Shown: positions 25,658-33,733 of the stretch, in pieces
Layout of the letters: every line of letters starts with the position of its first letter
Numbering within the stretch: the first letter of the stretch is position 1
Origin: Epibacterium sp. Ofav1-8
GTDB lineage: Bacteria > Pseudomonadota > Alphaproteobacteria > Rhodobacterales > Rhodobacteraceae
DNA: 64,000 nucleotides
Direction of reading: 5' to 3'
NCBI RefSeq assembly: GCF_022348185.1
Contig: NZ_JAKRFD010000007.1
Coordinates: 124,001-188,000 of the forward strand
Program-made: the position numbers and the translations under genes
Notes under the pieces: model-generated
Seen by the model: the letters and a program-made list of their open reading frames with translations, nothing else
Databases searched by the model: none
What the model was told of the DNA's origin: nothing

Positions 25658-26869
25658 ATGTTGTCAGGTAAACATATTCTCTTGATTATCGGCGGCGGCA
25701 TTGCGGCCTATAAATCGCTGGAGCTGATCCGTCGCCTGCAGGACAAAGGCGCGCGGGTGACCCCGGTGTTGACCCGTGCGGGAGAGGAGTTCGTGACACC
25801 GCTGTCGGTCTCCGCTCTGGCCGGTACCGCGGTGCACAGGGATCTGTTCGACCTGACCGCAGAGGCGGAGATGGGGCATATCCAGCTGTCGCGCAGCGCC
25901 GATCTTCTGGTGGTGGCGCCGGCAACGGCGGATCTGATGGCAAAAATGGCGCAGGGCCACGCCAATGATCTGGCCTCGACGCTGCTTCTGGCGACCGATA
26001 CGCCGATCCTGCTGGCGCCCGCGATGAACGTGCGGATGTGGCAGCACCCGGCCACCCGGCGCAATCTGGCGCAACTGATGGAGGACGGCGTTCAGGTCGT
26101 CGGGCCGGATGAAGGCGGCATGGCCTGTGGCGAATTCGGCCCGGGGCGGCTGGCAGAACCCGATGAGATCGTGCGCGCGATTGCCGCGCATTTCGACGCG
26201 GGCCCGCTCGCGGGTAAGCGGATCGTTGTCACCTCCGGCCCGACCCATGAACCGATCGATCCGGTGCGCTACATTGCCAACCGTTCTTCTGGCGCGCAGG
26301 GCACGGCGGTGGCCCGTGCTCTGCGGGCGTTGGGGGCGGAGGTCGTGTTTGTCACCGGCCCTGCAACGGTGCCCCCGCCGGAAGGGGTGGAGGTGGTGCC
26401 GGTGGAAACCGCACGTGAGATGGCTGCGGCCGTGGATGCGGCGTTGCCGGCGGATGCTGCCGTGTTTGCGGCGGCCGTGGCCGATTGGCGCGTCACGTCT
26501 GCCGGGGACCGCAAGCTGAAGAAGTCCAAGGACGGGCTGCCCACGCTCGACTTTGCCGAGAACCCTGACATCCTGAAAGGGGTGGCCCAGCGGCAATCCG
26601 GCCGCCCGGCGCTGGTTGTGGGATTTGCCGCGGAAACCAACGATGTGATCGAACACGCCACCGCCAAGCGGCTGCGCAAGGGGTGCGACTGGATCGTGGC
26701 CAATGATGTCTCGCCCGCCACGGGAATCATGGGCGGTCAGGAGAATTCCGTGACCGTCATTTCCGATTCCGGGGCAGAGGCCTGGCCGCGCATGGCCAAG
26801 GAGGCGGTGGCCGAAAAACTCGCCCGTAAAATCGCCGACGCGCTGGCCGCGCCAAAGCCGGTGACTTGA
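25658..26869 (+). CDS. coaBC: Phosphopantothenoylcysteine decarboxylase / phosphopantothenate-cysteine ligase
   Basis: 403 aa fusion. The CoaC half (1 to about 185) has the flavin-binding GGGIAAYKS, the PAMNVRMW motif and the substrate flap GMACGEFGPGRLAEP. The CoaB half follows with VTSGPTHEPIDPVRYIANRSSG and the KKSKDGLP lysine motif. It carries out two consecutive steps of coenzyme A synthesis. Both halves look complete. Confidence 0.96.
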   Translation: MLSGKHILLIIGGGIAAYKSLELIRRLQDKGARVTPVLTRAGEEFVTPLSVSALAGTAVHRDLFDLTAEAEMGHIQLSRSADLLVVAPATADLMAKMAQGHANDLASTLLLATDTPILLAPAMNVRMWQHPATRRNLAQLMEDGVQVVGPDEGGMACGEFGPGRLAEPDEIVRAIAAHFDAGPLAGKRIVVTSGPTHEPIDPVRYIANRSSGAQGTAVARALRALGAEVVFVTGPATVPPPEGVEVVPVETAREMAAAVDAALPADAAVFAAAVADWRVTSAGDRKLKKSKDGLPTLDFAENPDILKGVAQRQSGRPALVVGFAAETNDVIEHATAKRLRKGCDWIVANDVSPATGIMGGQENSVTVISDSGAEAWPRMAKEAVAEKLARKIADALAAPKPVT

Positions 26870-26907
26870 CCCGGTGAAATTGCCTTTGATTTCAGGGTAG
26901 GGCGGAC

Positions 26908-26932
26908 TGAACCGGACGCCCCCGGTCACGTT
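26908..26932 (+). promoter_or_regulatory. ECF-sigma-like promoter motif before the receiver/CheB-CheR block
   Basis: TGAAC, 16 bases, CGTT, in the 331-base gap after coaBC. It faces the receiver-like gene whose ATG is at 27201, leaving a leader of about 260 bases. Otherwise I see no gene or clear hairpin terminator in 26870-27200. Confidence 0.4.
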
Positions 26933-27200
26933 GTACATCCGGAAAACGGAATTTTTTACGGAAAGTCATCGGCAGCGTTTACCAATTTGTGAGTAGAACA
27001 GAACAGATTGAGCGCAATGGCGCCGTGTTGCGCGCTGTTGTGTCGTTTCAGGTGTGTCCGCGTCGTGTGTCCCGACGCGCTGTGTTAACAGGTGTGAATA
27101 TGTCTCATGGTGTTGCAGGTGTGCCCCTGCCAGTCTGCCCGCAAACGGGGGGCTGTCCTCAATGGCCCGGTCTCGGGTCTCAGCGCGCGGCGGTGCCGTG

Positions 27201-27563
27201 ATGCGGCGCGACATGAATGTTCTAGTGCTGGAGGAGGATGTCATGCTCGGGCAGGTCCTGTGTGACATGCTCCGGCTGCACCGGGTCGGATCCCTGCAGC
27301 TGGCGACAAGCGAAGTGGATGCCTGCCAGATGATGCAGGCGCAGAGCTTTGATATCTGCATCCTTGCGGCGCATATGCGCGGTCTGCCCAGTGCCGAGGC
27401 GGTCGCCATGGCGAATGCGCAGCGCCTGCCGGTTCTGTTGCTCACCAACGGGATCGAGGACACAAGCGGCGCGGTGCAGCCGGATCACGGCATCGCGGTG
27501 CAGAAACCGGCGCATGAGGAGGACATCCGCCGGGCCTTGGCCGAATTGATGCAAGACGCCTAG
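27201..27563 (+). CDS. Degenerate response-regulator receiver domain
   Basis: 120 aa, a stand-alone receiver fold. The acidic cluster is Glu11-Glu12-Asp13 (LVLEED), the conserved Thr is Thr82 (LLLTNG) and the Lys is Lys102 (AVQKPA). The phospho-accepting Asp is missing: the site before HMRGLP is Ala56 in ICILAAHM. It is thus unlikely to be phosphorylated in the usual way. It sits directly before a CheB-CheR fusion and could be its regulator or partner. ATG at 27213 is an alternative start. The ribosome site is weak. Confidence 0.7.
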   Translation: MRRDMNVLVLEEDVMLGQVLCDMLRLHRVGSLQLATSEVDACQMMQAQSFDICILAAHMRGLPSAEAVAMANAQRLPVLLLTNGIEDTSGAVQPDHGIAVQKPAHEEDIRRALAELMQDA

Positions 27564-27762
27564 CGGTCCGCGCGGGCCTGTCCCGTTTCGCAGGATCGAC
27601 CGGCGGTGATTTGCACCTGCCCCCCGCCGTGGTAAAGGGCGGCGGCCGGATGCGCTGGCAGTCATGGGTGTTCCACTCGTGCGTCGGCCGCTATCCTGAC
27701 GCCAACCGAAGCTTGCACCGGGGCGGGGGCCCGTCCAAGTCGCATCCATGGGAACGGGCCGT

Positions 27763-30267
27763 ATGAGCGATCACAGCATTCCATTTATCGTGGGGATCGC
27801 CGCATCCGCCGGTGGCCTGGAGGCTGTGTCGGACCTTGTTCAGGCGCTGGGGGATCGACATGGCGCCACCTTCGTGATCGCGCAGCACATGTCGCCCACA
27901 CATACGAGCATGCTGAGCGCGCTGATTTCACGCGAAACGCAGCTGCCGGTGGCGGAGCTGACCGACGATCTGGACCTGCGCCCGGCGCCCGACACGATCT
28001 ATGTGGCCATGCCCGGCTATGACGTGGTGGTGACCGAGCAGGGGTTGCTCGGGTTGCGCGCGCCGGAGGGACCGCCCGGCCGCCCGAAACCGCTGGCGGA
28101 CCGGTTGTTCAAATCCATGGCAGAGCAGTGTGGCGACGCCTGCGCCGCCATCATCCTGTCGGGAACCGGCAGCGACGGCAGCTATGGGGTGCGCGCCATC
28201 CGCGAAGCGGGCGGGATCACCATCGCGCAGGACCCGGAGCGTTCGAAATATGCCGGCATGCCATCCTCGGCCCTGCATACCGGCTGCGTTGACCTGACCC
28301 TGTCCCCGGACGAGATCGGAACCCACCTTGGCAAGATCCTGTCCCGGCCACGCGATCTGGGCGCCTTGCAGGACTTGCACGGAAAGCCGAACAAGCTGTC
28401 AGACCTGCTTCAGGTGCTGTCGGCCCGCACCGGGGTGGATTTCCGCGAATACAAGGCCTCCACGATCAGTCGGCGTATCACCCGGCGCATGTTGGCCTTG
28501 GGGTTTGCGGACTACGGTGCCTATGTCGATTTTTGCCGCGGTGATCCGGCCGAGGTTGAGGCGCTCTACAAGGATCTGATGATCTCGGTGACGCGCTTTT
28601 TCCGCGACCCGCAGCAGTTCGACGCGCTGAAGGCAAGTCTTTGTGACATGCTGGAGAAGATGGACCACAGCGATCAGCGCACCATTCGGGTCTGGGTCGC
28701 AGGATGCGCTACCGGCGAAGAGGCCTATTCGGTTGCGATCCTGATCCTCGAAGCGATGGGCGGCATCGAGAAGGTTGCGCAGCGCCGGTTGCAGGTCTTT
28801 GCCACCGATATCGACCAACAGGCGCTGGATGTGGCGCGGCGTGGCGCTTATCCGATTTCCGCCATCAGCGATATTCCGGACGACCTGGTGGATCGGTATT
28901 TCCTGGTGCGCTCGGAGACGATCGAGGTCCGCAAATCCCTGCGCGCCTTTGTGCTGTTCTCGCGCCACAACGTGATCCAGGATCCGCCGTTCACCAATCT
29001 CGACTGCATCAGCCTGCGCAACCTGCTGATTTACTTCAGCAGCGCGTTGCAGGACAAGGTGCTGGCCCGGGCGGGATATGCGCTCGCGCCCCAGGGGCTG
29101 CTGTTCCTTGGTGCGGCAGAAACCATCGGGTCGATGGACAATGTGTTCGAGGCCACTCAGACCTCTGACCGGATCTTTCGCAAACGGGTGATGACACGCA
29201 AACCCGTGGTCGAGTCGTTTCTGCCACCGCCAGCCAGCGAGGACCCTCACACCCCGGACCCGACCCGGCGTGTTGCCGACACGGCGCGCAATCACGCCGC
29301 GTCGCAACAGTTCGACAGCCTGATCCGGGTCCTGGCTCCAAACGGGTTCCTGGCCAGCAGCACCGGTGCGATCCTGCGCGTCATCGGCGATATTTCCTTT
29401 GTGACCGCCCTGACCGAGAGCACGGGGTTGCAGGTGGACCTGAAGATCCTGCTGCCGCAGCTGCGCGGTGAGGCCGCAAGCCTGCTCAACGTGTCCCTGC
29501 GCTGCAATGCGATGCGCCGTGGCCAATGGCACCGCCTTGCCGACAGCGCGCAAGAAGAGGTGCGACTGACCTGCTACCCGATCACGACCGGCGGCGACAG
29601 CGATGGCGGTGGCGTTGTCCTGATCGCGGTGGAGACGCGCCCTCGGCAGGCACCCTCCGGCACGCCGGAAAACCTGGAGCCGGGCGAGCAGGAGCAATAC
29701 ATCCGCCAGATCGAGGACGAAGTGGTTTCCACCCGCGAGGCGCTGCAACAGACGATCGAGGAGTTGCAGACCGCCAACGAGGAATTGCAATCGGTGAACG
29801 AGGAAATGCAGGCCGCCAATGAGGAACTGCAATCCACCAACAAGGAACTGGAAAGCTCGAACGAGGAATTGCAGTCCACCAATGAGGAGCTGATCACCGT
29901 CAACGAGGAAATCCAGGTCAATTCTGCCGAGATCCAGCACCTCAGCGCGGAACTGGCGGCGGTGCTGCGTGCCAACCCCTTTGTGATGATCGTGGTGGAC
30001 CACGCCTTGCAGGTCCGCCACGCCTCGCGCCAGGCGATGCGCTTGTTCGAACTGGACAGCCTGCCGAAAGCGGGGGTTCACATCAATCAATGCGCCGCCG
30101 TCGCCGGGATGCCGGATCTCACCAGCCGGATCAACCGGGTGTTCCGCTCCCGCTCAGCGCTGATCGAGACTGCGGAATTCCAGGGGGCGCGTCATGAACT
30201 GACCTTTACCCCGTTTCATCAGAAAGATGGCCGCGGTCTGATCGGCGTTGCGGTCACCATCGTGTGA
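27763..30267 (+). CDS. CheB-CheR-PAS fusion without kinase domain
   Basis: 834 aa. CheB methylesterase domain (about 5-185) with the Ser (IAASAGG), His (IAQHMSPTH) and Asp (SGTGSDGSYG) triad intact. CheR methyltransferase (about 205-475) has RFFRDPQQF and VWVAGCATGEEAYS. A coiled coil follows (about 640-735; many repeats of the type EELQSTNEEL), then a PAS domain (about 735-834). Members of this family usually continue into a histidine kinase; this one stops after PAS. No receptor or other che gene is nearby. ATG at 27763 chosen; 27748 is possible. It probably forms a unit with the receiver-like gene. Confidence 0.88.
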   Translation: MSDHSIPFIVGIAASAGGLEAVSDLVQALGDRHGATFVIAQHMSPTHTSMLSALISRETQLPVAELTDDLDLRPAPDTIYVAMPGYDVVVTEQGLLGLRAPEGPPGRPKPLADRLFKSMAEQCGDACAAIILSGTGSDGSYGVRAIREAGGITIAQDPERSKYAGMPSSALHTGCVDLTLSPDEIGTHLGKILSRPRDLGALQDLHGKPNKLSDLLQVLSARTGVDFREYKASTISRRITRRMLALGFADYGAYVDFCRGDPAEVEALYKDLMISVTRFFRDPQQFDALKASLCDMLEKMDHSDQRTIRVWVAGCATGEEAYSVAILILEAMGGIEKVAQRRLQVFATDIDQQALDVARRGAYPISAISDIPDDLVDRYFLVRSETIEVRKSLRAFVLFSRHNVIQDPPFTNLDCISLRNLLIYFSSALQDKVLARAGYALAPQGLLFLGAAETIGSMDNVFEATQTSDRIFRKRVMTRKPVVESFLPPPASEDPHTPDPTRRVADTARNHAASQQFDSLIRVLAPNGFLASSTGAILRVIGDISFVTALTESTGLQVDLKILLPQLRGEAASLLNVSLRCNAMRRGQWHRLADSAQEEVRLTCYPITTGGDSDGGGVVLIAVETRPRQAPSGTPENLEPGEQEQYIRQIEDEVVSTREALQQTIEELQTANEELQSVNEEMQAANEELQSTNKELESSNEELQSTNEELITVNEEIQVNSAEIQHLSAELAAVLRANPFVMIVVDHALQVRHASRQAMRLFELDSLPKAGVHINQCAAVAGMPDLTSRINRVFRSRSALIETAEFQGARHELTFTPFHQKDGRGLIGVAVTIV

Positions 30268-30395
30268 ACAAGCTCGCCCGGGTCTGTGTCAATTGCATAT
30301 GTCATGTGGCAATTCGGGCCCGAACCGGGGCATAACCGGAGCGCGCCCGCCCGTGCTGCACGTCGGGTGCGACGGATGACGAAGAGGAAAGTCCC

Positions 30396-30884
30396 ATGAC
30401 ATCAGCGCCCTTTGCTGTGGAAGTGAAGATTCTGGACCCGCGCATTCGCGAGTGGGGCATGCCCGCGTATCAGACCTCAGGGGCGGCGGCGATCGACCTG
30501 TTTGCCTGTATCGATGCCCCGATGGAGATTGCACCGCAGGCGCCGGCGGTGCTCGTCCCCTCGGGGCTGGCGTTCTACATGGGCGACACCAGCTGTGCCG
30601 CCCTGGTGCTGCCGCGCTCCGGTCTGGGACACAAGAAAGGCCTGGTGATGGGCAACAGCGTCGGGCTGATCGACGCGGATTATACCGGTCAGGTCTTTAT
30701 CAGCACCTGGAACCGCAACCCGGCCGGGGCCGATCCCATCCGTATCGAGCCCGGAGAGCGCATTGCCCAGCTGATGTTTGTGCCGGTTCTGCATGCCGCC
30801 CTCGACGTGGTCGACACCTTCTCTGATGCGACCGAGCGTGGGGCGGGGGGCTTTGGCTCCACCGGCACAGGGGGCGGCGCATGA
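30396..30884 (+). CDS. dut: dUTP diphosphatase
   Basis: 162 aa, trimeric dUTPase family. Motifs in order: AAAIDLFACI, LVLPRSGLGHKKG, GLIDADYTGQVF with the catalytic Asp, ERIAQLMFVPV, and the C-terminal RGAGGFGSTG arm. It removes dUTP and supplies dUMP for thymidylate. ATG at 30396 follows AAGAGGAAAG. The TGA overlaps the next ATG. Confidence 0.96.
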   Translation: MTSAPFAVEVKILDPRIREWGMPAYQTSGAAAIDLFACIDAPMEIAPQAPAVLVPSGLAFYMGDTSCAALVLPRSGLGHKKGLVMGNSVGLIDADYTGQVFISTWNRNPAGADPIRIEPGERIAQLMFVPVLHAALDVVDTFSDATERGAGGFGSTGTGGGA

Positions 30885-31960
30885 TCCTGGTCTTTGGCCT
30901 GGCCGGGCTGATCTGGTGGGGCGGGCGCCTGCTTGGACTGGAGCGCAGCCTGCGGGCGGCGTTGCTGGGGGTGCTGTTCTGTGCGGTGCTGGCGATCCAG
31001 TTGACCCTGCCCGACGGCGCACCGCTGAGAGAGGCGACGGGAGGCTCTGCCAGCCTGTGGCTCCTCCTGGCAGGCGGGGGCGTTCTGGTTGCGCTCTATT
31101 CCGCGGTGTTGCGGCGGTTGCGCGCGCGCGCTGCGCCGACGCAGTCGGATTCGGACGAGGCCGGGCACGATGCGCCTGCCTTCTCCGATGCCGAACTCAA
31201 TCGCTATGCCCGCCATATCGTCCTGCGTGAGGTCGGCGGCCTGGGCCAGAAACGGCTGAAGGACGCCCGGGTGCTGGTGATCGGGGCCGGCGGGCTTGGT
31301 GCGCCGGCACTTCAATATCTGGCCGCCGCCGGCGTCGGCACCATTGGTGTGGTGGATGATGACACGGTTGAAAACGCCAACCTGCAACGACAGGTGATCC
31401 ACCGGGATCGCGACATCGGCCTGCCCAAGGTGTTTTCGGCCCAGGCCGCGATGGAGGCACAGAACCCCTTTGTCACCGTGCGCCCCTACCGGCGCCGCCT
31501 GACCGAGGACGTCGCGGCAGAGCTGTTTGCCGATTATGATCTGATCCTGGACGGCACCGACAATTTCGCCACCCGGTACCTCGCCAACCGCACCGCGGTT
31601 GCGCAGCAGAAACCGCTGATCTCCGGTGCGCTGTCGCAATGGGAAGGGCAGATTTCCGTCTTCGACCCGACACGCGGCGGCCCGTGCTATCAGTGCATCT
31701 TCCCCGAAGCCCCCGCCGAAGGGCTTGCACCAAGCTGCGCCGAAGCGGGCGTGATCGGTCCGTTGCCCGGTGTTTTGGGCACAATGATGGCTGTGGAGGC
31801 TGTGAAACAGATCACCGGCGCCGGAGAGGTCTTGCGTTCGCAGATGTTGATCTACGATGGTCTCTATGGTGAAACCCGCCGGATCGCGCTGAAAGCGCGT
31901 GCCGAGTGTCCGATTTGTGGACCCGATAACGGCACCCCGGCCCCGACAGGAGAAAACTGA
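30881..31960 (+). CDS. Membrane-anchored MoeB/ThiF/HesA-family E1-like adenylyltransferase
   Basis: 359 aa. Two membrane helices at about 1-25 and 57-80 precede a linker and the catalytic domain (about 105-359). The domain has [18 protein letters not shown], the ATP-binding [19 protein letters not shown], the Asp of [14 protein letters not shown], and two zinc CxxC pairs (CYQC and CPIC). Such enzymes adenylate the C-terminus of a ubiquitin-fold sulfur carrier for molybdopterin or thiamin. The membrane anchor is unlike soluble MoeB of E. coli. It overlaps dut and is followed after two bases by a transporter gene. Confidence 0.88.
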   Translation: MILVFGLAGLIWWGGRLLGLERSLRAALLGVLFCAVLAIQLTLPDGAPLREATGGSASLWLLLAGGGVLVALYSAVLRRLRARAAPTQSDSDEAGHDAPAFSDAELNRYARHIVLREVGGLGQKRLKDARVLVIGAGGLGAPALQYLAAAGVGTIGVVDDDTVENANLQRQVIHRDRDIGLPKVFSAQAAMEAQNPFVTVRPYRRRLTEDVAAELFADYDLILDGTDNFATRYLANRTAVAQQKPLISGALSQWEGQISVFDPTRGGPCYQCIFPEAPAEGLAPSCAEAGVIGPLPGVLGTMMAVEAVKQITGAGEVLRSQMLIYDGLYGETRRIALKARAECPICGPDNGTPAPTGEN

Positions 31961-31962
31961 CC

Positions 31963-32754
31963 ATGTCCCGCCCCTTTGCTTTGGCCGCCTTTGCGACGGC
32001 CGTCTTTGCCACCGGCGCTTTTGCCGCCGATCTGCCGGATCTTGACGGGCGTGAGGTCGTGGTCGCAAGCGAGAACACCTATCCGCCGTTGCAGTTCATC
32101 GACCCCAACAGCGCTGAGGCGATCGGCTGGGAATATGACGCGGTGGCCGAGATCGCAGACCGGCTGAACATGACGGTGGTGTATGAAAACACCAGTTGGG
32201 ACGCGATGATCCCGGCGATCACCGCCAGCCAGTACGACATGGCGATGAATGGCATTACCATTCGCGACGACCGCAAGGAAAAGGTCGATTTTTCCGACAG
32301 TTACCTGACCTCGCAGATGCGCATGATCGTGGCGGGGGATGAGGACCGGTTTTCTGATGCAGCGGGCTTTGCCGCCGATCAGGATCTGCTGGCCGCGGCC
32401 CAGCCCGGCACCACGCCCTTTTATGTGACCGTCTATGACGTGCTGGATGGCGATGAGGCCAACCCGCGCATCAAGCTGTTTGAGACTTTCGGCGCCTCGT
32501 TGCAGGCGCTGCGCACGGGCGATGTTGATCTGGCTCTGTCCGACAGCACCGCGGCTGCGGGTGTGGTTGCGGCGTCGGATGGCGCGCTGAAGATCATTGG
32601 CGAACCGCTCGGCACCGAGGATTTTGGGTTCATCTTCCCCAAGGGCAGCGACCTGGTGGAGCCCGTGAATGCGGCGCTGGCGGAAATGAAGGCCGACGGC
32701 ACGCTTGATGCGCTCAACAAGAAATGGTTCCTCGACTACAAGATGGGCCAATAA
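31963..32754 (+). CDS. Amino-acid-type ABC transporter substrate-binding protein
   Basis: 263 aa. A signal peptide ends at GAFAAD near residue 21. The SBP family 3 fold follows ([29 protein letters not shown], the [21 protein letters not shown] block, and FIFPKGSDL). It should deliver a polar amino acid or similar ligand to the permease downstream. Ligand unknown. It is two bases after the E1-like gene, in the dut transcript. Confidence 0.9.
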   Translation: MSRPFALAAFATAVFATGAFAADLPDLDGREVVVASENTYPPLQFIDPNSAEAIGWEYDAVAEIADRLNMTVVYENTSWDAMIPAITASQYDMAMNGITIRDDRKEKVDFSDSYLTSQMRMIVAGDEDRFSDAAGFAADQDLLAAAQPGTTPFYVTVYDVLDGDEANPRIKLFETFGASLQALRTGDVDLALSDSTAAAGVVAASDGALKIIGEPLGTEDFGFIFPKGSDLVEPVNAALAEMKADGTLDALNKKWFLDYKMGQ

Positions 32755-32782
32755 ACGCCCCATACTTTGAACCTCAATTCCG

Positions 32783-32809
32783 CCCCGGCCAGTCCTCAGG
32801 CCGGGGTTT
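32783..32809 (+). terminator. Hairpin between substrate-binding protein and permease genes
   Basis: CCCCGGCC, eight-base loop, GGCCGGGG, then TTTG. It lies between the two transporter genes. A weak terminator or 3' stabiliser here would give more binding protein than permease, a common arrangement. Confidence 0.65.
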
Positions 32810-32828
32810 GTCGTGACAGGGCAAGCAC

Positions 32829-33635
32829 ATGACCAATCGCCACAAGCGCGAAGACAAAGAAGATTTCCCATGGTGGCTGGTGGCCGTCGGGCTCACGGCG
32901 CTCTATCTGGGCATCGAGGTCGCGCGCAGCGATGTCTACGCCCAGATCATGAACACGCTCTGGCGTGGGGTGGGGATCACCGTCTTTGTGACGGTTGTGA
33001 GCTTCTTTTCGGCCTCAGTTCTGGGCATGGCACTGGCGCTGGGCGCGGATTCACGCTGGCTTGTGCTGCGTCAGACCTGCCGGTTCTACGTCGAGGTGGT
33101 GCGCGGCGTGCCGATCATCGTGCTGTTGCTTTATGTGGCCTTTGTGCTGGCACCGGCCCTGGTGGATCTACGCAACTGGCTGGGCAGTTTCATCGGGCTG
33201 GAGGACATCCGCACGCGAAACTTCCCGTTGTTGTGGCGCGCCATTGTGGCGCTGATGATCGCCTATTCCGCCTTTATCGCTGAGGTGTTTCGCGCAGGCC
33301 TGCAATCGGTGCCCGAAGGTCAGGTCGAGGCAGCAAAGGCGCTGGGTCTCTCTGGCTGGCAGCGGTTCCGGTTCATCGTGTTTCCGCAGGCGATCCGCAC
33401 GATCCTGCCGCCGCTTGGCAATGATTTTGTGGCGCTGGTCAAGGATTCCTCGCTGGTGTCCGTGCTCGGTGTTCTCGACATCACCCAGCTTGGCAAGGTC
33501 ACGGCGGCCAGCAATTTCCGCTATTTCGAGACCTACAACATGGTGGCGCTGGTCTATTTGGCGATGACCATTTCCCTGTCGCTGGGCCTGCGCGCCCTGG
33601 AACGCCACCTGCGCAACAAGCAGGATCAGCAATAG
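32829..33635 (+). CDS. Amino-acid ABC transporter permease
   Basis: 268 aa with about five membrane helices. The HisM/GlnP-type signature RVAVEVVRG-like segment (RFYVEVVRGVPIIVLLLY) and the EAA loop EAAKALGLSGWQRFRFIVFPQAIR are clear. It forms the membrane channel for the upstream binding protein. No ATPase gene follows; the next gene is a peptidase. The ATPase must be encoded elsewhere or shared. Confidence 0.92.
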   Translation: MTNRHKREDKEDFPWWLVAVGLTALYLGIEVARSDVYAQIMNTLWRGVGITVFVTVVSFFSASVLGMALALGADSRWLVLRQTCRFYVEVVRGVPIIVLLLYVAFVLAPALVDLRNWLGSFIGLEDIRTRNFPLLWRAIVALMIAYSAFIAEVFRAGLQSVPEGQVEAAKALGLSGWQRFRFIVFPQAIRTILPPLGNDFVALVKDSSLVSVLGVLDITQLGKVTAASNFRYFETYNMVALVYLAMTISLSLGLRALERHLRNKQDQQ

Positions 33636-33733
33636 CGCGTCAGGTCGTTTTGCGGGCGTAGAAAACCGTCGTGGTGCAGACAGATTGCAGGCCGGAGGGG
33701 AAGGCGCTAGCGTCGACCCAAAGGAGACCTCAC

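Noticed and set aside
26989-27200. Short + strand frames before the receiver-like gene
   Set aside because: They are Cys/Arg/Gly-rich with no domain and no good start; I treat 26870-27200 as leader and intergenic sequence.
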